Source: CAYSUS01 sp964434165 (lineage in GTDB: Bacteria > Planctomycetota > Planctomycetia > Pirellulales > Thermoguttaceae). From it: a DNA stretch of 18,873 bases. Below are positions 8,611-14,424 of this stretch, one piece after another. Location of the stretch: contig CAYSUS010000126.1 of NCBI GenBank assembly GCA_964434165.1, positions 1 through 18,873 on the forward strand. Reading direction: 5' to 3'. The notes beneath the pieces were generated by a model. That model was not told the origin of the DNA. It did no database searches and worked only from the letters and a program-made list of their open reading frames with translations. Both the position numbers and the translations under genes were made by a program. The stretch's first letter is position 1, and each line of letters starts with the position of its first letter.

Positions 8611-9108
8611 ATGAACGACGTCGATAAGAAGCTGCTTCGCAAGCAGTTGCTGGTCGATCCCAAGGTCCAGGGTGCCTTGGTGCTCCGCGCGGTGTTCTAC
8701 TGGTTCGTCTGCCTTCTGACCATCTCGATGATGCTCTTGTGCTGGCGGATCGTGACCGGCCCTGCCAGGATGTTCTACACGCACTTCGACGACATGTGGT
8801 TCCACTTCGGGCCGGCCGTGGTCGCCTCGACGCTGCTTCTGCCGCTGGTGATCCTGGACATGCTGCGGTTGAGCAACCGCTTCGTGGGGCCGCTGTTCCG
8901 GCTTCGGCGTGCGATGCGGGCGCTGGCGCGGGGCGAGACCGTGGAGCCGATCGAGTTCCGCGGCGGCGACTTCTGGCAGGACGTGGCCGAGGAGTTCAAC
9001 GCGGTGGCCGCCCGGGTGCAGGGCAATGCCCCGCGGACCCCCGCGCCGGAAGTCGAGCAGGCCGATCCCGACCCGGCCGACGAGCCGGTCGCCGCGCCCG
9101 CCGGCTAG
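8611..9108 (+). CDS. Two-helix membrane protein with HAMP-like segment (165 aa)
   Basis: Start at ATG 8611, with GGAGG at 8597-8601 and 9-nt spacing; the 89 codons open upstream are Arg-rich and not credible. Two membrane helices (about 22-48 and 66-87) flank a short external loop, followed by a HAMP-like linker at about 88-136 with the pattern P-L-F-R-L-R-R-A-M-R-A-L-A-R-G-E...I-E-F-R-G-G-D-F-W-Q-D-V-A-E-E-F-N. The tail is acidic and Pro/Ala-rich. HAMP domains normally relay signals from a membrane sensor to a kinase, cyclase or chemotaxis module; here no output domain follows, so it is a bare TM-TM-HAMP protein that may act on a partner in trans. Its 264-nt leader is very GC-rich, and I could not find a convincing promoter in it. 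Confidence 0.8.
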   Translation: MNDVDKKLLRKQLLVDPKVQGALVLRAVFYWFVCLLTISMMLLCWRIVTGPARMFYTHFDDMWFHFGPAVVASTLLLPLVILDMLRLSNRFVGPLFRLRRAMRALARGETVEPIEFRGGDFWQDVAEEFNAVAARVQGNAPRTPAPEVEQADPDPADEPVAAPAG

Positions 9109-9117
9109 CCCGGCGGG
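9097..9117 (+). terminator. GC-rich hairpin at the end of the HAMP-like gene
   Basis: CCCGCCGG (9097-9104) pairs perfectly with CCGGCGGG (9110-9117) around a 5-nt loop that contains the stop codon, followed by GGCTTT. This is a compact stem with only a weak T-run, consistent with a terminator or an mRNA 3' stabiliser. Confidence 0.4.
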
Positions 9118-9144
9118 GGCTTTCCCGGGGCCAGCACGGACAGC

Positions 9145-9172
9145 TTGCATTGCGCGCCCGCGGCGTCATACT
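9145..9172 (+). promoter_or_regulatory. Weak candidate promoter for the pseudouridine synthase gene
   Basis: TTGCAT (9145-9150) and CATACT (9167-9172) are separated by 16 nt, 39 nt before the ATG. The -35 matches consensus at only three positions, so this is tentative. Confidence 0.3.
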
Positions 9173-9210
9173 CGGAAGCAGACGCCGATCGGTTGCGGCC
9201 CTGGTGATGC

Positions 9211-10248
9211 ATGTCGGAACCCGCCAGCCAGAACTACCATGTCGATTCGGCCCTGGACGGCGCGGCCCTCGGCGCCGCGCTGCGTCGATGGCGGTCCGGC
9301 CCCTCGTGGTCGGAGGTGCGCCGCTGGATCCGGGGGCGGCACGTGCAGATCAACGGAAACCTGTGCCTGGACGAGGGACGTCGGCTCAAGACCGGCGACG
9401 TGGTCAAGTGGTGGAGGGAGCCTCGACCGCCCCCGCCCCGCGCCGACGACGTGCGGATATGCTACACCGACCGGCACCTCCTGGTCGTCGAGAAGCCGGC
9501 CGGAGTCACCACGCTGCGCCACTCCGAAGAGCGGAACTGGTCCTCGCGGCGAAGGCAGCGGCAGCCGACGCTCGACGAGCTCGTCCGGCAGGCCCTCGCC
9601 GCCGGGGAACGCAAGCGAGGCCGCCGCGTGCCCGGCCGGCGCGGCAAGCCGACGGCGGTTCGGGCAGTGCACCGGCTGGACCGCGACACCAGCGGGCTGA
9701 TCGCCTTCGCGCGCACGGCCCAGGCCGAGCGCCGCATGGTCGAGATGTTCCGCGATCACCGACCGCACCGGACCTACCTCGCCCTGGCCGTCGGACGCGT
9801 CGAGGAGCAGACTTTCCGGTCCCGCCTGGTGCGCGACCGCGGCGATGGACTGCGGGGCAGTACGAGCGATCCGGCGGCCGGCAAGCGCGCGGTGACCCAC
9901 GTGCGCCCCGTGGAGGTCCTCGATGGCTACACGCTGCTCGAGTGCCGCCTGGAAACGGGCAGGACGCACCAGATCCGCATCCATCTGGCCGAGGCGGGGC
10001 ACATGGTGTGCGGCGAGAAGGTCTATCGCCGCGCGCTGCGGGGCAAGCCGCAGGAGGACCGCAGCGGGGCCCCGCGCCAGATGCTTCACGCCGCCGAACT
10101 CGGCTTCGAGCACCCCGTCACCGGCCAGCCGCTTGCCTTCAAGGCCCGGCTCCCTGCGGACATGGAGCGCGTCCTGGCCCAACTGCGAGGGCAGTCGGGC
10201 AGACCGGAACCTCGTCGCAGCGCAAGGGCCGGTTCGATGGATTCGTAG
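9211..10248 (+). CDS. RluA-family RNA pseudouridine synthase
   Basis: A 345-residue enzyme that isomerises specific uridines to pseudouridine in rRNA or tRNA. An S4 RNA-binding domain lies at about 24-70 (V-R-R-W-I-R-G-R-H-V-Q-I-N-G), and the catalytic domain follows. The RluA signature H-R-L-D-R-D-T-S-G spans 154-162 with catalytic Asp157, and the second family motif R-T-H-Q-I-R-I-H-L-A spans 251-260. The catalytic core is interrupted by an unusually basic insertion near 105-150 (W-S-S-R-R-R-Q-R..., R-K-R-G-R-R-V), which could add RNA contacts. The C-terminal tail is short and basic. The target site cannot be told from sequence, so I avoid choosing rluA, rluC or rluD. The start has only a weak ribosome site (GGTGAT). 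It converges on the rRNA methyltransferase gene with 29 nt between stops. Confidence 0.92.
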   Translation: MSEPASQNYHVDSALDGAALGAALRRWRSGPSWSEVRRWIRGRHVQINGNLCLDEGRRLKTGDVVKWWREPRPPPPRADDVRICYTDRHLLVVEKPAGVTTLRHSEERNWSSRRRQRQPTLDELVRQALAAGERKRGRRVPGRRGKPTAVRAVHRLDRDTSGLIAFARTAQAERRMVEMFRDHRPHRTYLALAVGRVEEQTFRSRLVRDRGDGLRGSTSDPAAGKRAVTHVRPVEVLDGYTLLECRLETGRTHQIRIHLAEAGHMVCGEKVYRRALRGKPQEDRSGAPRQMLHAAELGFEHPVTGQPLAFKARLPADMERVLAQLRGQSGRPEPRRSARAGSMDS

Positions 10249-10277
10249 GGGATCGGCGAAGCGCGCCGGGACCGCCT

Positions 10278-11594
10278 TCAGCTCAGTCGCATCCAGACGG
10301 CCTTGAGGTACTCGCTCTCCGGCACGCCCGCGGCGATGGGGTGGTCGGCCGCGGCCCCGGTGCGGGCGAGGATCTGCATCGCCCGCGCCCCGTGCCGCAC
10401 CGGTCGGCCTTCCGCGGCCTGTTCCACGACCTCGCCGGCCTGATACGAGGCCGCGCCCAACAGACGGACGAAGTCCGACTCCTGAAGCAGCCCTGAGCAG
10501 CAGCAGCTCAGCATCAGCCCGCCAGGGCTCACCAGGCGCATGGCCAGACGATTGAGGTCGAAGTGCTTGCGCGTCCCTTCGTCCAGCTCGCCGCGGGTGC
10601 GGACGAGCTTGGGCGGGTCAAGGACCACCACGTCGTAGGTGCGTCCCTGCTGGATCATCTCGCGCAGGTACTGAAAGGCGTCGGCCTGGACGAAGCGGAC
10701 GCGGACCTGGTTGAGGTTCGCATTCTCGCGGGCCAGCCCCAGGGGCTGCTCGTCCAGGTCGACCCCGGTCACCTCCGCCGCACCGCCGAGCTTCTTGGCC
10801 TGGACGGCGAACCCCCCGGTGTAGCAGCACAGATCGAGCACGCTCTTGCCCTCGCAGAAGTCGGCCAGCCGTCGGCGGTTTTCCCGCTGGTCGCAGAAGA
10901 ACCCCGTCTTGTGCCCCCCGGCAAATCGCACCTTGAACCGCGTGCCGTACTCCTGAACGACGACCTGGGCGGGCAGGTCCGCCGTGGACAGCGTGGGGGG
11001 CTCCCAGCCTTCCTGGCTGAGAAACGCCGGGCTGGGCCGGACAATCCAGCGGGACGCCGCGCACTCCGGGGCGAGCAGGGCGAGGACGGCTTCGGCCCGC
11101 TGGTACATCCCCAGGCTGAAGACCTCGGCCGAAAGCACGTCGCCGTAGCGGTCGATCACCATTCCCGAGAGGCCGTCCCCCTCGGCGTGCACGACCCGAT
11201 AGGCGCTCGTGACCGCATCCAGCGCGAGCAGCCCCCGCCGGAGCGACGTCGCCGACCTGAGCTTCTCGCGCCAGTGCTCCTCCAGCGGCAGCGCCTCGCC
11301 GCAGAACAGCATCCGCACGGCGATCTCGCTCCGGGGGTTGTAGAGGCCGTACCCCAGCAACTCGTCGCTCGGACCGTACACCGCGACGAGATCGCCGGGC
11401 AGGGCGTGGTCGGCCCGGCCGATCCGCTTCCGGTAGAGCCACGGATGGCGCGTTGCGGTCCGCACGTGCACGACCGGAATCCGGCCCGCCGGATCAAGCG
11501 TGAGCGGGCGCTGCGCGAGGGCGGCCTGGCCGGGGCTGGAATTCGGCCGGGGGGCAGCAGGCCGCCGCGCTCTTCCTTTCCTGGGTCTTGGCAA
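10278..11594 (-). CDS. Class I SAM-dependent rRNA methyltransferase, RlmI-like
   Basis: A 438-residue protein of the PUA plus Rossmann-methyltransferase type that includes RlmI, which makes m5C1962 in 23S rRNA. A PUA-like domain lies at about 38-98 (R-H-P-W-L-Y...G-D-L-V-A-V-Y-G). H-K-T-G-F-F-C-D-Q-R-E-N-R (228-240) is the conserved pre-methyltransferase motif. SAM motif I is V-L-D-L-C-C-Y-T-G-G-F (252-262), the acidic ribose-binding D-L-D follows at 279-281, motif IV is L-D-P-P-K-L (325-330) and the candidate catalytic cysteines are in S-C-C-C-S-G (363-368). The first possible start is TTG at 11594, five codons after an in-frame TGA, and no Shine-Dalgarno site is visible. The first 37 residues are a low-complexity basic extension not expected in relatives, so translation may begin later. 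The pairing with a pseudouridine synthase gives a small RNA-modification cluster. Confidence 0.92.
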   Translation of the reverse strand: MPRPRKGRARRPAAPRPNSSPGQAALAQRPLTLDPAGRIPVVHVRTATRHPWLYRKRIGRADHALPGDLVAVYGPSDELLGYGLYNPRSEIAVRMLFCGEALPLEEHWREKLRSATSLRRGLLALDAVTSAYRVVHAEGDGLSGMVIDRYGDVLSAEVFSLGMYQRAEAVLALLAPECAASRWIVRPSPAFLSQEGWEPPTLSTADLPAQVVVQEYGTRFKVRFAGGHKTGFFCDQRENRRRLADFCEGKSVLDLCCYTGGFAVQAKKLGGAAEVTGVDLDEQPLGLARENANLNQVRVRFVQADAFQYLREMIQQGRTYDVVVLDPPKLVRTRGELDEGTRKHFDLNRLAMRLVSPGGLMLSCCCSGLLQESDFVRLLGAASYQAGEVVEQAAEGRPVRHGARAMQILARTGAAADHPIAAGVPESEYLKAVWMRLS

Positions 11595-11951
11595 TGATCG
11601 GTCTCAGGCTCGAGATGCAATCCCCTGCGAGAGGGTGTGGTAACCGATTGGGGCGCCGCACGTCAACCCGCAACGGCCGTGAGCAAGTTTGACCAACACC
11701 TGCCGGCCGTGCCGTGCCAGCTTCATCCTCGCCCGCGAAGTCCCGACGGGTAGCTCGCACGGGTGGTAGCACGCCCGTGCATGCATTGCGAGACTGGAGG
11801 CAGCGATCCCCTCCCCGGCCACCCTCTAGGGGGCCAGCCGGCGGCGGGATGGCGCGACTCCGGTTCGCGCGATTCCCGACTCCGGGGCTGTAACCTCGCT
11901 GCCTTATGGCGCATCGGCATCTTTAGACACCGCGACGATCGGGTGTTTGCC
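11595..11951. other. Gene-free divergent spacer with hairpin-forming repeats
   Basis: These 357 nt separate the minus-strand rRNA methyltransferase from the plus-strand zinc-finger gene and carry no frame I believe in. The clearest structure is GCACGGG (11757-11763) facing CCCGTGC (11774-11780) around a 10-nt loop, with a smaller GCACG-CC-CGTGC palindrome overlapping its right side. A TTGACG at 11666-11661 on the minus strand has no usable -10. Promoters for both neighbours presumably lie here, but none is convincing. Confidence 0.5.
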
Positions 11952-12221
11952 ATGAAGTGCGAAGAGCTGTTAGCCGCCTTGAACGAGTACGTCGATGGGG
12001 ACATCGATCCCGGGATCTGTGATGCCTTTGAGGAGCACTTGAAGGACTGCAACCCGTGCCAGATCGTCATCGACAACATCCGTCAGACGGTCACGCTCTA
12101 CAAACACGGCGAGCCTGTCGAGATTCCGCTTCCGGTCCGCAGGAGGCTCCATTCCGCGCTGCGCGACTGCTGGGAGCGGAAGTTCGGAGGTCCGGCTTCC
12201 TCCGGGGCGAGCGGCGTTTGA
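11952..12221 (+). CDS. Small zinc-finger (anti-sigma/zf-HC2-like) protein, 89 aa
   Basis: The frame opens at 11763, but the coding part begins at ATG 11952 (M-K-C-E-E-L-L-A-A-L-N-E-Y-V-D-G), the usual beginning of zf-HC2 proteins. The H-x3-C-x2-C zinc motif is visible as His29, Cys33 and Cys36, with Cys3 a plausible fourth ligand. In ZAS anti-sigma factors this domain releases an ECF sigma factor on thiol oxidation. Here there is no membrane helix after it and no sigma factor gene beside it, so an anti-sigma role is only one option; a soluble thiol or metal sensor is equally possible. It lies 131 nt upstream of the UGA-containing small gene on the same strand, which suggests a shared module. 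The ribosome site is poor (GGGTG). Confidence 0.8.
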   Translation: MKCEELLAALNEYVDGDIDPGICDAFEEHLKDCNPCQIVIDNIRQTVTLYKHGEPVEIPLPVRRRLHSALRDCWERKFGGPASSGASGV

Positions 12222-12352
12222 GGCGCGTCGGTCATGGCCCGCCGTCTCGGCACCCGCAGGTCGCGCGGCTCGTCGTAAGCGTCTCGGACGGAACCCGCTG
12301 AAGTAGCGAGTCGATAGGCCCCTGCCAGGGCTTCGTGCCAAGGAGAGAACCC

Positions 12353-12628
12353 ATGTCCGGATACCGGGATCTGTTGTTCTTCGCCGCCTTCCTGGCGGCC
12401 TGGTTTGTGCTGAATCGCTGGGTCTTGCCGCGGTTCGGTGTGGCCACGTGAATGAGCGGCGCTTGCGCGGTGGATCCGCGCCCGACCCAGAGTGCGCCGG
12501 CAGGCGAAGCAAGCGTGGAAACGAACGTTGGGGGGCCGAACACCTCCTCACCGCGGTCCCCGGCCGGCGCCGGCGGCGTCGCGGAGGACCGGGCCCAAGG
12601 CACGGAAGACTTGGAGGAGAAGCCATGA
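12353..12628 (+). CDS. Candidate selenoprotein: one-helix membrane protein with in-frame UGA
   Basis: ATG 12353 has AAGGAG upstream (12339-12344 region) at good spacing, the best ribosome site near here. It encodes M-S-G-Y-R-D-L..., one membrane helix (about 6-24), then N-R-W-V-L-P-R-F-G-V-A-T and UGA at 12449-12451, 32 residues in all. Without any gap the frame continues M-S-G-A-C-A-V-D and stays open for 58 codons to a TGA that overlaps the next ATG (ATGA, 12625-12628). Read through, the motif is Sec33-M-S-G-A-Cys38 just past the membrane, a plausible selenenylsulfide pair. A hairpin fitting a bacterial SECIS follows the UGA. Odd point: the last 50 or so residues are low-complexity and Gly/Pro/Glu-rich. 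Alternatives are a plain 32-residue protein (12353-12451), or re-initiation at the ATG right after the stop. I recall, unverified, small proteins with Cys in such a motif. Confidence 0.55.
12458..12498 (+). promoter_or_regulatory. SECIS-like hairpin downstream of the UGA
   Basis: GCGCGG (12465-12470) pairs perfectly with CCGCGC (12476-12481) around the loop UGGAU, so G is the second loop base. The stem begins 13 nt, and the loop 19 nt, after the UGA. Published bacterial SECIS rules ask for an apical loop roughly 16-37 nt downstream with a G among its first two bases. An outer stem GGCGC (12458-12462) with GCGCC (12494-12498) could enclose it. GC-rich DNA forms hairpins easily, so this supports rather than proves Sec insertion. 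Confidence 0.45.
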
Positions 12629-12837
12629 CCATTGAACGTGGATTGCGCCTGGCAGCGGGACTGGTGGTTCTCAGCAGCACGGCCTTGGCGGTTCTGCACA
12701 ACCCCTACTGGCTGCTTCTGACCGGTTTCGCCGGTTTGAACCTTCTGCAGTCGGCCTTCACCAACTGGTGCCCGATGGTGTGGATCCTCGCCCGGGCAGG
12801 CCTGCGCCCGTGCGTGCCGGCGGCCGAGCGCGGGTGA
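12625..12837 (+). CDS. DUF2892 (YgaP-like) small inner-membrane protein
   Basis: A 70-residue protein starting at ATG 12625, with GGAGGAG a few bases upstream; a longer open frame starting with GTG at 12448 covers unrelated sequence. Two membrane helices (about 8-24 and 27-45) are joined by H-N-P-Y-W, followed by the family-typical F-T-N-W-C-P-M (45-51) with a single conserved cysteine and a short basic tail with another Cys. DUF2892 corresponds to the membrane part of the YgaP rhodanese and often occurs next to sulfurtransferase or other thiol genes; here the rhodanese domain is absent. Its ATG overlaps the stop of the candidate selenoprotein frame, which would couple their translation. A role in sulfur or persulfide handling at the membrane is inference. 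Confidence 0.85.
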   Translation: MTIERGLRLAAGLVVLSSTALAVLHNPYWLLLTGFAGLNLLQSAFTNWCPMVWILARAGLRPCVPAAERG

Positions 12838-12852
12838 ACCCCGGGGTCCTGT

Positions 12853-12887
12853 GAGACTTCCGAAGTCTGCACGACTTCGGAAGTCTC
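12853..12887. repeat. Perfect 15-bp inverted repeat between the DUF2892 and oxidase genes
   Basis: Arms 12853-12867 and 12873-12887 are exact reverse complements around a TGCAC spacer, extendable by a G-T and a G-C pair. Each arm is itself a hyphenated palindrome, GACTTC-C-GAAGTC, so the element contains four copies of the same half-site. There is no T-tract. It could be a terminator for the upstream cassette, a protein-binding site, or one copy of a dispersed REP-like element. Confidence 0.8.
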
Positions 12888-12899
12888 GCCCCCGCCCGA

Positions 12900-12927
12900 T
12901 TGACGGGCGCCGCGGCGCGGGGATAAT
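12900..12927 (+). promoter_or_regulatory. Promoter of the bd-like oxidase operon
   Basis: TTGACG (12900-12905) and GATAAT (12922-12927) are separated by 16 nt, each matching consensus at 5 of 6 bases. The predicted start near 12934 gives a leader of about 33 nt. A second GATAAT (12944-12949) lies closer to the gene. The palindromic repeat ends 12 nt before the -35 and is well placed to bind a regulator. Confidence 0.6.
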
Positions 12928-12966
12928 GCATGCAAAGGCTGTAGATAATCACCGGAGCCGGCCCCC

Positions 12967-14424
12967 ATGCATTATCCCTGGTGGTATGTTCCCCATCTGA
13001 CGGCCCCCATGCTGATCGCCGTCATCGCCACGGTCCACGTCCTCGTGGCGCACTACGCCGTCGGCGGCGGCCTGTTCCTGGCGATGGAGACGGGGCACGC
13101 CTACCGGACGGGCAACCGTGACTACCTCGCCTATCTGCGGCGGCACGCCCGGTTCTTCGTACTCCTGACCGTCGTCTTCGGGGCCATCACCGGCGTGGGC
13201 ATCTGGTGGACGATCGGCCTGGCCTCGCCGCTGGCCACGCAGGTACTGATCAAGACGTTCGTCTTCGGCTGGGCCACCGAGTGGGTGTTCTTCGTCATCG
13301 AGATCACGGCCGGGTTCATCTTTTACTACTACTGGGGCAAGCTCGACCAGAAGACCCATGTGACGATGGGGTGGATCTACGGAGCGGCCGCATGGATCAG
13401 TCTCGTGCTGATTACCGGCATCACGGCGTTTATGCTCCACCCCGGCCGCTGGCTGGAAAACCCGAACTTCTGGACCGGCTTCTTCAACCCCCAGTTCCTC
13501 CCCCAGGTGATCGCACGTACCGGCGGCGCCTTGCTTCTCAGCTCGCTGTACGTCTATCTTCACGCCTCGTTCCTGCTCAGGGACAAGCCGGAACTGATGG
13601 ACCTGATCGCCTCGCGTTCCGCGCGGCCGGCGATCCTGGGGGCGGTGATGATCACCGTCGGCGGACTGCTCTGGCACGCCTTCCTCCCAGCCTCGGCCAA
13701 GTCGATCCTCGTGCTGGCCGCGCCGCTGAACATCATGATGGGGTTGATCTTCGCGCTGACGGCCATCGTGTTCGTGCTCCTGCTCCTGTACATCGGCCCC
13801 CACCGTAATCCCGGCTGGCACTCGCCGGGGTTCGCCCTGTCGCTGTTCTTCTTCGGCCTGGCGGCCTTCAGCACCGGCGAGTTCGTGCGCGAGGCGGTCC
13901 GCAAGCCGTACATCATCTACAACGTGGTCTTCGGCAACCAGGTCTTCCCGGACGAGGTCGCGGGGATGCGAAAGAGCGGCTACCTGGAGAGCGGCCTGTG
14001 GACGTTCGCCCACGTCGCCGACCGCTACCCCGAGGCCGTCGAGAACGGCCGCATCGACGAGAAGCGGCTGCTTGCGCTGCCGCCCGACGACCGCGTGGCC
14101 CTCGGGGAGGTCCTGTTCCAGTACCACTGCAACGACTGCCACGCCACGACCGAGGGCTACTCCGCGGCAGGGCGGCTTCTGCAAGGCCGGCGCCCGGCGC
14201 TGATTGCCGACCTGGTTCGAGAAATGGAGACCGTGCATTTCTTCATGCCCCCTTGGGCTGGAACGGAAGAGGAGGTGCAGCTCATCACGGACTACCTGGT
14301 GACGATCGCCCCGCCTCGCCCCGCAGGCATGGCCCCTGAGTTGTCTTCGCTGGAGGAGGATTCGCCCGACGCCGCGGCGCAGGCCGGTACCGGGGACGTG
14401 AAGTCGGTCGAGGAGACGAACTGA
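12967..14424 (+). CDS. Cytochrome bd-like oxidase subunit I with fused cytochrome c domain
   Basis: A 485-residue inner-membrane protein with about eight or nine helices resembling CydA, followed by a c-type cytochrome domain. N-terminal His24 and His29 (V-H-V-L-V-A-H-Y) are candidate haem ligands. Glu105 and Glu112 in A-T-E-W-V-F-F-V-I-E align with the pair of acidic residues near the CydA haem b595/d site, and R-K-P-Y (312-315) occupies the place of the CydA G-R-Q-P-W motif. The C-terminal domain holds C-N-D-C-H (388-392) for covalent haem c, with Met427 in F-F-M-P-P-W as likely axial ligand. The CydA Q-loop is not evident, so the electron donor may be a cytochrome c rather than quinol, as proposed for the bd-like OR families. 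O2 reduction is inferred. The 34-residue tail is acidic. The gene ends in a TGATG overlap with the next. Confidence 0.85.
   Translation: MHYPWWYVPHLTAPMLIAVIATVHVLVAHYAVGGGLFLAMETGHAYRTGNRDYLAYLRRHARFFVLLTVVFGAITGVGIWWTIGLASPLATQVLIKTFVFGWATEWVFFVIEITAGFIFYYYWGKLDQKTHVTMGWIYGAAAWISLVLITGITAFMLHPGRWLENPNFWTGFFNPQFLPQVIARTGGALLLSSLYVYLHASFLLRDKPELMDLIASRSARPAILGAVMITVGGLLWHAFLPASAKSILVLAAPLNIMMGLIFALTAIVFVLLLLYIGPHRNPGWHSPGFALSLFFFGLAAFSTGEFVREAVRKPYIIYNVVFGNQVFPDEVAGMRKSGYLESGLWTFAHVADRYPEAVENGRIDEKRLLALPPDDRVALGEVLFQYHCNDCHATTEGYSAAGRLLQGRRPALIADLVREMETVHFFMPPWAGTEEEVQLITDYLVTIAPPRPAGMAPELSSLEEDSPDAAAQAGTGDVKSVEETN

Noticed and set aside
8739..10496. A 585-codon plus-strand open frame across the HAMP-like and pseudouridine synthase genes
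   Set aside because: It is out of frame with two well-supported genes and is Arg/Pro/Gly-rich with no recognisable motif.
12448..12837. A single 129-residue gene starting at GTG 12448 instead of the DUF2892 start at 12625
   Set aside because: The first 59 residues are Arg/Gly-rich noise, and the DUF2892 domain begins exactly at an ATG with GGAGGAG upstream.
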